Below are positions 12,302-20,458 of a stretch of DNA of 21,610 nt, piece by piece. Positions within the stretch are counted from its first letter, which is position 1, and each line of letters starts with the position of its first letter. Position numbers and translations under genes: made by a program. The notes beneath the pieces were generated by a model. It did not search any database, had not been told where the DNA came from, and saw only the letters and a list, made by a program, of their open reading frames with translations. Source of the stretch: DATAAM01 sp036260075 (lineage in GTDB: Bacteria > Actinomycetota > Acidimicrobiia > Acidimicrobiales > JAHWLA01); the NCBI GenBank assembly GCA_036260075.1, contig DATAAM010000032.1, positions 1-21,610 of the forward strand, in the 5' to 3' direction.

Positions 12302-13639
12302 ATGGCCGTCGAGCCGCGTGACCAACCCGATCGCGACGAGGTGCCGCTGACGCTCGTCGGAGCGCCGCCCCCTCGCCTGCTGGGCCTGTGGGACCAGACC
12401 GCCCTCTGGGGCAACCTCGGCATCTCGCTGCTGCTCCTCGTGGCCGCGGGCTTCGTGCTCGCTCCCGATCCCACACTGCCGCCGCTGTCGCTCACGGCCG
12501 CGCTCGTCGCCGTCGTGGTCGGCGCGGTCGTGGGCAACATGCTCCTCGGCCTGGGCGCGGTGCCCGGCGCGCAGACGGGTGCACCCGCCATGGTGCTGCT
12601 GCGCGGCATGTTCGGCCGACGAGGCTCCTGGGTGCCCACCGCCTTCAACATCGTGCAGAACATCGGGTGGGCGACGCTCGAGATCTGGATCATCGCCGAC
12701 GCCGCCTCGCGCCTGACCGACGGCAGCCTGCGTTGGGTGTTCACGGTGGCGGCGGGCGCGATCGCCACGTTCATGGCCGTGCGCCCGTTGGGCGTGGTGC
12801 GCGGCTACCTCAAGCGCATCGCCGTCTGGGCGGTGCTGGCCTCCACGGCGTACCTGTTCGTGCGCGTGCTCGGCCGTGACCTCCCTGCCTTCGGCGACGG
12901 GTCGTGGCGTGCCTTCTGGAAGGGTGCCGACATCGTGATCGCCCTGCCGGTTTCGTGGATCCCGCTGGCCGCCGACTACTCGCGCCACTCGCGCTCGGCC
13001 CGGGCCGCCTTCGGGGGTGCGTTCGCCGGCTACGGCGCCGCCACGGTGGCCTTCTTCTCGCTGGGGGTGCTCGCCTACTCGTCGTTCTCGCTCGACACGT
13101 CGGCGGGCACCCCTGTCGACGTGCTCGGCTCGCTTCTGGCGCTGCCTGCGGGCGCCTTGGCGCTGCTCATCCTGGCCGTCGACGAGCTCGACGAGGCGTT
13201 CGCCAACCTCTACTCCACCACCGCGTCGGCGCAGAACGTGGCCCCGAGGATCGACCGGCGCTGGGTGACCGTGCCCGTCGGCATCCTGTGCACGGTGCTC
13301 GCCCTCGTGGTCGACATGCTCGCCTACGAGAACTTCCTGCTGCTCATCGGGTCGGTCTTCGTGCCGCTGTTCGCCGCCTTCGCCGTCGACTACTACATCC
13401 TCCACCGCGGGCGCTGGGACGTGTCGGAGGACGCCCGCCCACGCTGGCGGATGGCGGTCCCCTGGGCCGGGGGCTTCGTGGCCTACCAGCTGGTGAACCC
13501 GGGCACGGTCGGGTGGTGGGCCGACTGGTGGCGCGACCTCGGGTTCAGGGCGCCCGACTGGGCGAGCGCGTCGCTCGTCTCCTTCGGCGTGGCCGCCCTG
13601 CTCGCGCTCGTCGTCGGTCGCCTCGGCTCCGACCGGTAG
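12302..13639 (+). CDS. cytX: NCS1-family transporter, probable hydroxymethylpyrimidine permease
   Basis: A 445-aa inner-membrane transporter of the cytosine/purine/thiamine permease (NCS1, CodB-like) family with about 12 hydrophobic segments. Family marks are LWGNLGISLLLLVAAGFVLAP, GAVPGAQTGAPAMVLLRGMFG (loop after TM2), QNIGWATLEIWIIADAA and PVSWIPLAADYSRHSR. The TPP riboswitch directly upstream points to uptake of a thiamine precursor, most likely hydroxymethylpyrimidine, the role proposed for CytX. The substrate is inferred from that control. The ATG at 12302 follows the riboswitch ribosome site by a few bases. The gene stands alone, with no other thiamine genes in the window. A hairpin follows 7 bases after the stop. 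Confidence 0.9.
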   Translation: MAVEPRDQPDRDEVPLTLVGAPPPRLLGLWDQTALWGNLGISLLLLVAAGFVLAPDPTLPPLSLTAALVAVVVGAVVGNMLLGLGAVPGAQTGAPAMVLLRGMFGRRGSWVPTAFNIVQNIGWATLEIWIIADAASRLTDGSLRWVFTVAAGAIATFMAVRPLGVVRGYLKRIAVWAVLASTAYLFVRVLGRDLPAFGDGSWRAFWKGADIVIALPVSWIPLAADYSRHSRSARAAFGGAFAGYGAATVAFFSLGVLAYSSFSLDTSAGTPVDVLGSLLALPAGALALLILAVDELDEAFANLYSTTASAQNVAPRIDRRWVTVPVGILCTVLALVVDMLAYENFLLLIGSVFVPLFAAFAVDYYILHRGRWDVSEDARPRWRMAVPWAGGFVAYQLVNPGTVGWWADWWRDLGFRAPDWASASLVSFGVAALLALVVGRLGSDR

Positions 13640-13645
13640 GCAGCG

Positions 13646-13674
13646 GCCACGGCGGGGGCGTTTGTCGCCGTGGC
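13646..13674. terminator. Hairpin after cytX
   Basis: GCCACGGCG (13646-13654) pairs exactly with CGCCGTGGC (13666-13674), with an 11-nt loop holding TTTGT. It lies 7 bases after the cytX stop and 20 bases before the PBP start. It may end the cytX transcript or fold in the PBP leader. There is no T-run after the stem. Confidence 0.5.
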
Positions 13675-13694
13675 GGGCGGGGACAACCGCCACG

Positions 13695-15932
13695 GTGAGT
13701 GACGTCGTGGTTGCGGGCAGGCGGGTCCCCCGGCTGCCCCGCCTCCCCCACTGGCACCGCCCGCACGTCGGCAGGCGCACCGTCGCCGCTGTCGCCGCGA
13801 TCGTCGTCCTGTTCGTGGTGGCCGTGGCCACGATCCCGCCGCTGCGCCGGGCGGTGGCGCTCGGCGTGAGCAAGATCGTGCTGGCGGCGGCGTCGCCGTT
13901 CGCCCCGAGCGTGGCGGGCTTCGACGAGCTCCCCCAGGGCACCACCGTGAAGGCGGCCGACGGCAGCGTGCTGGCCGAGCTCGACGGCGCCCAGCGCAGG
14001 GAGCCGGTGAAGCTCGACGCCGTGCCCGAGCACGTGAAGCACGCCGTGCTCGCCGCCGAGGACGCCAACTTCCACGACCACGCGGGCGTCGACCCCAATG
14101 CCGTGATCCGGGCGCTGGTCCGCAACGCGCAGGGCGGCAAGCAGGGCGGGAGCACGATCACCCAGCAGCTGGCCAAGCTCAACTACACCGGCTCCGAGCG
14201 CACGTGGTTCCGCAAGCTGCGGGAGGCGCAGTACGCCGTGCGCCTCGAGAAGAAGTACTCGAAGGACGAGTTGCTGGAGCGGTACCTCAACCAGGTGTAC
14301 TTCGGCGACGGCGCCTACGGCATCGCCGCCGCCGCCAAGACGTTCTTCGGCGTGGGCCCCGAGCAGCTCACCCCTACCCAAGCGGCCACCTTGGCCGGGA
14401 AGATCAGGGCACCCGAGGCGCTCGATCCTCGCGCCAAGCCCGACGAGGTGGTCGAGCGACGCAACCACGTGCTCGGTCGCATGAAGAAGCACGGATGGCT
14501 CGACGACGCCCAGCACCAGCAGGCGACGTCGGAGCCGCTCATGCTCGCCCCGGAGCAGCCCGTCGACCAGTCGACGCCCGCACCCCACTTCGTGGAGTAC
14601 GTCAAGCGGGAGGCGGCAGGCCTCGACGAGCTGGGCGGATCGCCCGAGGCACGCGGCAAGGAGCTCTTCACCGGCGGCTACACCATCGAGACCACGCTCG
14701 ATCCGAAGGCGTACGAGGGCGCCCGGCAGGCCGTGCAGAAGCAGCTCTCCGGGCCCGCCGACCCCGCGACCGCCGTGGTCACCGTGCGACCGGGCGACGG
14801 CGCCATCACCGTCCTGTTCGGCGGCCTGTCGTTCGACCGCAAGTTCGACGTGGCCAGCCAGGGGCGGCGACAACCGGGCTCGGCCTTCAAGCCGTTCGTC
14901 TACCTCGCCGCTGTTCGGGACGGCATCGACCCTCGCTCCACACTCGACGGCACCGCTCCCAAGACACTGGAGTACCGGGGAGAGCGGTACACGGTGCACA
15001 ACTACGCCGACGGCCAAGGCCGAGGTGCCATGACCATCGACGAGGCCATGGTGAAGTCGATCAACACCGTGTTCGCCCAGCTCATCCTCGAGGTGAACCC
15101 GCGCAACGTCGTGAGCACGGCGCAAGCGGCAGGCATCCCCGACGTCAACGCCGACCCGGCCATCGCCCTCGGCGGCCTCAAGAAGGGCGTGAGCCCGCTC
15201 CAGATGGCGGCGGCGTACGCCACGTTCGCGGCCAAGGGCCTGTACGCCGAGCCCTACGCCATCCGGCGCATCCTCGACCGGGACGGCAACGTGGTGTACT
15301 CCCGCTCCCCGAAGACGCGCCAGGCGTTCGACCCCAAGGAGGCCGGCGTCCTCAACGCCGTGCTGCAGCAGGTGGTGCAGCGGGGCACGGCAACGGCGGC
15401 CGGCATCGGGCGACCGATGGCGGGCAAGACCGGCACCACGCAGAACCACCACGACGCCTGGTTCGTGGGGTACGTGCCCCAGCTCGCGACCGCGGTGTGG
15501 GTCGGCCACCCCGACGGGCAGGTGCCGATGGAGGACGTGCACGGCATCCGGGTGTCGGGCGGGTCGTTCCCCGCTCGCATCTTCGGCGAGTACATGCGGG
15601 TGGCGGTGGCGACCGTCCCCATCCAGCAGCTGCACACAGCCAGGCCGGAGGACCTGTCGCTGCGCCCGCTGGGCAGCATCAGCGGCGTCGACACGCTGCC
15701 CACGTCCTCCACGAGCAGCACGAGCAGCTCCACCACGAGCAGCACGACGTCGTCGAGCACCTCCACCACCGTCGAAGGGTCGCCGACCACCACGACGAGC
15801 ACCACGGCCGCCCCGAGCACGACGACGACCACGACGACCAAGCCCAAGCAGAACCAGGCGTCGACCACCACGACCAGCACGTCGACGTCGTCGACCACGA
15901 CCACCACGGCGACGGCGTCGGGCGACGACTGA
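13695..15932 (+). CDS. Class A penicillin-binding protein (glycosyltransferase/transpeptidase)
   Basis: A bifunctional peptidoglycan synthase of 745 aa. A short basic cytoplasmic part is followed by one membrane segment (about 29-47). The GT51 glycosyltransferase domain carries EDANFHDHAGVD (catalytic E122), GGSTITQQLAKLN (151-163) and the YLNQVYFGDGAYGI motif. The transpeptidase domain carries SxxK as S396-A-F-K399, SxN as S455-I-N457 and KTG at 578-580. From about 668 to the end the protein is nearly pure Ser/Thr with a KPKQNQ island, a flexible wall-side tail. No PASTA domain is seen. I choose the GTG at 13695; a TTG 33 bases earlier is in frame but falls within the hairpin after cytX. The ribosome site is weak. 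Confidence 0.93.
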   Translation: MSDVVVAGRRVPRLPRLPHWHRPHVGRRTVAAVAAIVVLFVVAVATIPPLRRAVALGVSKIVLAAASPFAPSVAGFDELPQGTTVKAADGSVLAELDGAQRREPVKLDAVPEHVKHAVLAAEDANFHDHAGVDPNAVIRALVRNAQGGKQGGSTITQQLAKLNYTGSERTWFRKLREAQYAVRLEKKYSKDELLERYLNQVYFGDGAYGIAAAAKTFFGVGPEQLTPTQAATLAGKIRAPEALDPRAKPDEVVERRNHVLGRMKKHGWLDDAQHQQATSEPLMLAPEQPVDQSTPAPHFVEYVKREAAGLDELGGSPEARGKELFTGGYTIETTLDPKAYEGARQAVQKQLSGPADPATAVVTVRPGDGAITVLFGGLSFDRKFDVASQGRRQPGSAFKPFVYLAAVRDGIDPRSTLDGTAPKTLEYRGERYTVHNYADGQGRGAMTIDEAMVKSINTVFAQLILEVNPRNVVSTAQAAGIPDVNADPAIALGGLKKGVSPLQMAAAYATFAAKGLYAEPYAIRRILDRDGNVVYSRSPKTRQAFDPKEAGVLNAVLQQVVQRGTATAAGIGRPMAGKTGTTQNHHDAWFVGYVPQLATAVWVGHPDGQVPMEDVHGIRVSGGSFPARIFGEYMRVAVATVPIQQLHTARPEDLSLRPLGSISGVDTLPTSSTSSTSSSTTSSTTSSSTSTTVEGSPTTTTSTTAAPSTTTTTTTKPKQNQASTTTTSTSTSSTTTTTATASGDD
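15698..15928 (+). repeat. Low-complexity Ser/Thr-coding tract
   Basis: The 3' end of the PBP gene is a run of ACG, ACC, AGC and TCG codons in near-repeats such as ACGAGCAGC and ACGACGACC. It is imperfect rather than a clean microsatellite, and its length could vary between strains. Confidence 0.75.
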
Positions 15933-15982
15933 GGCCGTGTGACCTCCGCCATATCGGGAGGAGGTACCGCGCCGAGCCCCTC

Positions 15983-15988
15983 TAGTCT
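15983..15988 (+). promoter_or_regulatory. -10 box TAGTCT for the cyclase gene (leaderless)
   Basis: TAGTCT is followed by 6 nt (GTCGGT) and then the GTG start, the same spacing as at cofC. There is no Shine-Dalgarno in this gap; a GGAGG further up (15960-15964) is too distant to serve the GTG. Confidence 0.6.
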
Positions 15989-15994
15989 GTCGGT

Positions 15995-18900
15995 GTGACG
16001 TGCCCGGCGTGCGCAGCGGCAGTCCCCGACAACGCACGCTTCTGCCCGTCGTGCGGGCAGCTCCTGTCGGCCCGCGGCGACGAACGCCGCATCGTCACCG
16101 TGCTGTTCGCCGACCTCGTCGGGTTCGTGACGCTCAGCGAGAACCGCGACCCCGAGCAGGTCAAGAACATGGTCGACCGCTGCTTCGAGCGCTTGGTGGC
16201 CGACGTCAACGCCTTCGGGGGCCGCGTCGACAAGATCGTCGGCGACGCCGTCGTCGCCCTGTTCGGCGCGCCGGTGGCCCACGAGGACGACGCCGAGCGG
16301 GCCGTGCGGGCCGCGCTCCAGATGCAGCGCACGCTCGCCTCGCTCACCGGCGAGCTCGACGCCGAGGTGCAGCTGCGCATCGGCGTGAACACGGGCGAGG
16401 TGCTCGTCGGGGCACTGCGGGCCGGGGGCGACTACACGGCCATGGGCGACGTGGTCAACGTGGCCAGCCGGCTCCAGACGCTGGCGGGTCCCGGCCAGGT
16501 GGTCGTCGGCCCCGCCACCTATGCCGCCACCCGCGACGTGGTGGAGTACGAGTGCCTCGGCGAGGTGCAGGCCCGCGGCCGCGAGGAGCCGATCACCGCC
16601 TGGGAGGCCCACGCCGCGCTGGCCCCGCCCGGCTACCGGCCCCGTCGCGCCCCCACCCCGCTCGTCGGTCGCAACGAGGAGCTGGGCCTGCTGCGGCGGG
16701 CGCTGACGGCTGCCGTCTCCCGCCGCCGCGCCCACCTCGTCCTCCTGCTGGGCGAGGCGGGCATCGGCAAGAGCCGCCTGGCCGCCGAGCTGGCGGCCGA
16801 GGCGGGAAGCGAGCACGACGCGCTCGTCCTCGAAGGCCGCTGCGTGCCCTACGGCGAGGCCAACGTGTGGTGGCCGGTGGCCGAAGCCGTGCGCCAGGCG
16901 TGCGGCATCGAGCCCACCGATCCCGACGACGTGTCGGCCGAGAAGAGCATGGCGGCCGTCCGCACAGCGACCGGCCTCGACCCGGCGTCGCCGGAGGCGG
17001 CTCGGCTGGCCGACGGCCTTCGCTACCTCATGGGCGACGAGGACGCGCTCGCCAACGTCGACCCGCAGCGCGCCCGCGAAGACGCCAACCGCTCGCTGCT
17101 GACGCTGCTGGAGTCCTTGGCCCAGACGCGGCCGTTGGTCGTCGTGCTGTCCGAGCTGCACTGGGCCGACGCCGTGGTGCTCGACCTCGTCGACCGGCTC
17201 CTCGAACGCTTGCGCCACCTGCCCGTGCTGCTCGTGGCCACCGCCCGCCTGGAGCTGGAGGAGCGTTGGGCGCCCAAGCCAACCCACCACAACCTGGTGT
17301 CGATCCACCTCGACCCGCTCGACGCCCACGCCGCCCGCGACCTCCTCACCGCGCTGCTCGGCGAGGCGCCGCCCCCCGACCTGCGCGACGTGCTCCTCGA
17401 CCGGAGCGGCGGCAACCCCTTCTTCCTCGAAGAGCTGGTCTCGCTGCTCAACGAGGCGGGCGTGCTGCGGAACCGGGCGGTCGACACCGCCGTCGCCCAG
17501 GAGCTGCCCGCCACCCTGCGCGGCCTGGTGGCGGCCCGCCTCGACGCGCTGCCCGCCGCCGAGCGGGCGCTGCTGGAGGACGCCGCCGTGCTCGGCCACA
17601 CCGGGCCGATCGCGGCGCTGTCGGTGCTCGCCGAGGACCGCGGCGACACCGACGTGCCTTCCGTGCTGCGGTCGTTGGCCGCCAAGGACCTGCTGCACTC
17701 GCTGGCCGACGGCGAGTACGAGTTCCGCTCCGAGCTCGTGCGCGAGGTGGCGTACGAGACGCTGACCAAGGCCGAACGCGGCAGGCGCCACGCCGCGTTG
17801 GCCGACTGGCTGAGCGACAACGCCCGGCGCACCGGGCGGGAGGACGAGTACCTCGAACAGCTCGCCCACCACTACGGCGCCGCCGCCGAGCTGTCACGCG
17901 AGCTGAGCGGGATCGCGGGCGTTCCCGACGAGATCTGCGACATCGCGCTGACAGCGATCGAGCGCGCCGCGGTGCGGGCCAAGCAGCGCGACATGCACGG
18001 CGTGTCCGTCCCCCTGCTCGATCGGGCGCTGCGACTGCTCCCGCCCGGCCCCGGCCGCCCGAAGCGGCGGGTGCTGCTCGAACGGGCCCGGGCCCGCACC
18101 CACCTCCACGACCTGGAGGGCGCCCGCGCCGACTTGGCCGAGGTCTACGCGCAGATCGAAGGCGGCTACCACCCGCGCTCGCGCGCCAAGGCGCTCAGCG
18201 TGCAGGGCCACATCGAGCAGACCGAGGGCAACCTGGCCGCCTCGGCGCGCACGCTCGACGAGGCCATCGAGGCGTGGCGCGCGCTGGGCGACGCCGCCGG
18301 CGAAGCGGAGGCCCTCAGCCTCCGCGGCATGACGAGCCTGTTCGCGGGCGAGCCCCAGCAGGCCGAAGCCGCCATCCGCCAGGCCCTCGACGTCTTCCGC
18401 TCGCTCGGCGCCCGCCGGGAGGAGGCGTGGGCGCTGTGGAACCTGGCGTGGATCTCCTTCGAGAAGGGCGACCTCGACCGCGCCGAGGAGCGCCTGGCCA
18501 AGGCCGAACAGGCCTTCACCGACGCGGGCGACTTCGGCGGCATCGGATGGGCGCAAGGCCTGCGGGGCTTCGTGAAGTACTTCCAGGGCAGGCGGGCCGA
18601 AGCCGAGCGCCTGGCCCTGCACGTCCTCAGCCTCGTGACCGAGAGCGGCGACCGCTGGGCCCACGGCATGGTGCTCGTGCTCCTCGCGGGCGTGCGCCTG
18701 TGGGACGGGCGGGCAGCCGAGGCCGTGGAGCCCGCCCAAGAGGCAGTGCAACTCTTCCGCGGGCTCACCGACCTGCGGGGCCAGAGCATGGCCTACGGCA
18801 CGCTGAGCCGGGCGCTGGCCGCGGCGGGCCGCATCGACGAGGCCACGGCCGTCTTGGACGAGGCCGACGAGATCCTCACACCGGCCTTCACCGACGACAT

Positions 18901-19552
18901 GAGCTTCATCCGGGGCGGCGTGCTCACCCACGTCGGGATCACCGAGGAGTTCTCGACCTCGATGGCCTGGTACACCAAGAGCAAGGTCTTCGCCGCCGAC
19001 ATGGTGCGCAGCGGCGGGCTCGCCGTCATGGGCCTGGCCGAGCTGCAGCTCGGGCGGGCGGCCGAGGCCACGGGGCACCTGAAGGAGTCGGCCGACCTGG
19101 CGGTGGCCGACGGACCGCGGGCCAACTCGCTGTCGCTGCTGGCCTTGGCGCACGCGGCCACAGGCTGCCCCGACGCCGCACGCGAGACGGCGGCCGCCGC
19201 CCTTCGCTTGGAGGCTCGTACGTACCTCGACTCGGTCTACGCCCTCGAAGCCCGGGGCTTCGCCTCGGTGCAGGCGGGCGACGTGGCCGGGGCCGAGGTG
19301 GCCTTCGGCGCCGCCCAGGAGACGATCGACGCTACGGCCGACCGCGTGCAGCAGGCCATGGTGCGCCTGGCCCGCGGGGTGGCACGCGCGACGCTCGGCA
19401 TCGACGGGGCGCAGGCGGTCCTCGACGAGGCGCGGGCCCGCTTGGCGGCCCTCGGCCTGGAGGACACAGGCTGGGAACGGCTCTTCCGCCTGGCCGCCGG
19501 CGGCACAGCGCCCGACGCCGTGGGGGCGGAGTCCGGCGCCGTTCAGGCCTGA
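15995..19552 (+). CDS. Class III adenylate/guanylate cyclase with AAA ATPase and TPR repeats
   Basis: A 1185-aa cytoplasmic signalling protein. Order: N-terminal zinc ribbon (C3, C6, C17, C20), class III cyclase domain (about 32-205), AAA/STAND-type ATPase (about 222-480), then helical TPR-like repeats to the end. The cyclase looks catalytically complete: metal ligands D40 (FADLVGF) and D84, substrate residue K80 (DKIVGD), and N155 and R159 in VVNVASR. The ATPase has a clear Walker A, GEAGIGKS (253-260), but its Walker B region reads VVLSELHWAD (S386-E387) where the family normally has Asp-Asp. It may sense a ligand or partner through the TPR region and make cAMP. Start GTG 15995 fits the TAGTCT box. 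Its last 10 bases overlap the convergent LLM gene. Confidence 0.92.
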   Translation: MTCPACAAAVPDNARFCPSCGQLLSARGDERRIVTVLFADLVGFVTLSENRDPEQVKNMVDRCFERLVADVNAFGGRVDKIVGDAVVALFGAPVAHEDDAERAVRAALQMQRTLASLTGELDAEVQLRIGVNTGEVLVGALRAGGDYTAMGDVVNVASRLQTLAGPGQVVVGPATYAATRDVVEYECLGEVQARGREEPITAWEAHAALAPPGYRPRRAPTPLVGRNEELGLLRRALTAAVSRRRAHLVLLLGEAGIGKSRLAAELAAEAGSEHDALVLEGRCVPYGEANVWWPVAEAVRQACGIEPTDPDDVSAEKSMAAVRTATGLDPASPEAARLADGLRYLMGDEDALANVDPQRAREDANRSLLTLLESLAQTRPLVVVLSELHWADAVVLDLVDRLLERLRHLPVLLVATARLELEERWAPKPTHHNLVSIHLDPLDAHAARDLLTALLGEAPPPDLRDVLLDRSGGNPFFLEELVSLLNEAGVLRNRAVDTAVAQELPATLRGLVAARLDALPAAERALLEDAAVLGHTGPIAALSVLAEDRGDTDVPSVLRSLAAKDLLHSLADGEYEFRSELVREVAYETLTKAERGRRHAALADWLSDNARRTGREDEYLEQLAHHYGAAAELSRELSGIAGVPDEICDIALTAIERAAVRAKQRDMHGVSVPLLDRALRLLPPGPGRPKRRVLLERARARTHLHDLEGARADLAEVYAQIEGGYHPRSRAKALSVQGHIEQTEGNLAASARTLDEAIEAWRALGDAAGEAEALSLRGMTSLFAGEPQQAEAAIRQALDVFRSLGARREEAWALWNLAWISFEKGDLDRAEERLAKAEQAFTDAGDFGGIGWAQGLRGFVKYFQGRRAEAERLALHVLSLVTESGDRWAHGMVLVLLAGVRLWDGRAAEAVEPAQEAVQLFRGLTDLRGQSMAYGTLSRALAAAGRIDEATAVLDEADEILTPAFTDDMSFIRGGVLTHVGITEEFSTSMAWYTKSKVFAADMVRSGGLAVMGLAELQLGRAAEATGHLKESADLAVADGPRANSLSLLALAHAATGCPDAARETAAAALRLEARTYLDSVYALEARGFASVQAGDVAGAEVAFGAAQETIDATADRVQQAMVRLARGVARATLGIDGAQAVLDEARARLAALGLEDTGWERLFRLAAGGTAPDAVGAESGAVQA

Positions 19553-20439
19553 AGGGCCAGCAGGGCGGCGGCCACCGCGCCGACCTCTTCGTCCCAGTCG
19601 GGCGGCTCCACGATCGGGACCACGACGAACTTGGAGAAGCCGACGTCCACGAAGCGTTCGAGGCGCGTCCGCAGGGCGTCGAGGCCGACGGGCACCACGT
19701 CGACGGGATCGACATCCGGCACTCGCCGGCGCAAGCGCTCCACCACCACGTCGGGCAGCGGCGCGTGCGCGTACGCGACGAGCACGCCCCAGTGCTCGGG
19801 GTCGATCGATCGACCGGCGCCGGCCGCCGCCGCCTCGACGACGGCCCGTCCTTCCACGGCCTCCTCCGGCGTGGTGAAGCTGGGCAGCCACCCGTCGCCC
19901 AACCGACCCACGCGGCGCAGCTCGGCGGGCGCCCGTCCGCCCAGCCAGACGTCGAACGTCTCCTGTACCGGCTTCGGCCCCACCCGCAGGCCCGTGTAGG
20001 AGAAGCGGGGACCGTCGTGGTCGACGTCGTCCTCGGACCACAGGCGGCGCAGCAGCGGCAGCGCCTCGTCGAGCCATGCGGCTCGCTCCTCGCGGGCCAC
20101 GCCGAACGCCTGCTGCTCGTGGGGGTCGGCGGCGCCGAGGCCGACGGCGGGGAGCAGGCGGCCCGCCGACAGCACGTCGAGCGACGCCAGCTCGGAGGCG
20201 AGGACGACGGGGTTGCGGCCGGGCAGGATCAGCACGCTGAAGCCGACCTTCAGGTGCGTCGTGCGGCCCGCGGCCACGGCGGCGGCCACCACCGGGTCGA
20301 GCGCGGAGCCGGTCAGCCGTTCGGAGAACCACACGGAGTCGAAGCCCTCGCGCTCGAGCGCGTCGACGAACGGGGCGAAGTGGCGTGCGGGGTCGCGCAT
20401 GCTCTGCGTGCCGAGCCCGAGGCCGATCCGAACCTTCAC
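19543..20439 (-). CDS. LLM-class (luciferase-like) F420-dependent oxidoreductase
   Basis: A 298-aa TIM-barrel enzyme of the luciferase-like monooxygenase superfamily, in the actinobacterial branch that usually binds F420. Features: N-terminal strand RIGLGLGTQ, FVDALEREGFDSVWFSERL, THLKVGFSVLILPGRNPVVLASELASLDVLSAGRL (typical of LLM flavin/F420 enzymes), GLGAADPHEQQAFG and DVWLGGRAPAELRRVGRLGDGWLPSFTTPEEA. The substrate is unknown. The GTG at 20437-20439 is chosen because the conserved first strand begins there and a TAGCCT box lies 8 nt upstream; residues before it only mirror the divergent gene. The start is 19 bp from the divergent fusion gene. The stop overlaps the cyclase stop within the 10-bp palindrome TCAGGCCTGA. 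cofC in the same window supports F420 use. Confidence 0.9.
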   Translation of the reverse strand: MKVRIGLGLGTQSMRDPARHFAPFVDALEREGFDSVWFSERLTGSALDPVVAAAVAAGRTTHLKVGFSVLILPGRNPVVLASELASLDVLSAGRLLPAVGLGAADPHEQQAFGVAREERAAWLDEALPLLRRLWSEDDVDHDGPRFSYTGLRVGPKPVQETFDVWLGGRAPAELRRVGRLGDGWLPSFTTPEEAVEGRAVVEAAAAGAGRSIDPEHWGVLVAYAHAPLPDVVVERLRRRVPDVDPVDVVPVGLDALRTRLERFVDVGFSKFVVVPIVEPPDWDEEVGAVAAALLALQA

Positions 20440-20447
20440 AGGATGGG

Positions 20448-20453
20448 AGGCTA
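20448..20453 (-). promoter_or_regulatory. -10 box TAGCCT for the LLM gene (near-leaderless)
   Basis: On the minus strand TAGCCT is followed by 8 nt (CCCATCCT) and the GTG. The transcript would carry at most one or two leader bases. The same bases hold the GGAGG ribosome site of the divergent gene on the plus strand. Confidence 0.5.
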
Positions 20454-20458
20454 CCGGC

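Noticed and set aside
13662..13694. TTG at 13662 as the PBP start
   Set aside because: It lies inside the hairpin after cytX and has no ribosome site; the GTG at 13695 better precedes the basic N-terminus and membrane segment.
15942..15965. ACCTCC/GGAGGT as a terminator after the PBP gene
   Set aside because: Only 6 bp of stem with a 12-nt loop and no T-run; too weak to call, although it lies in the right place.
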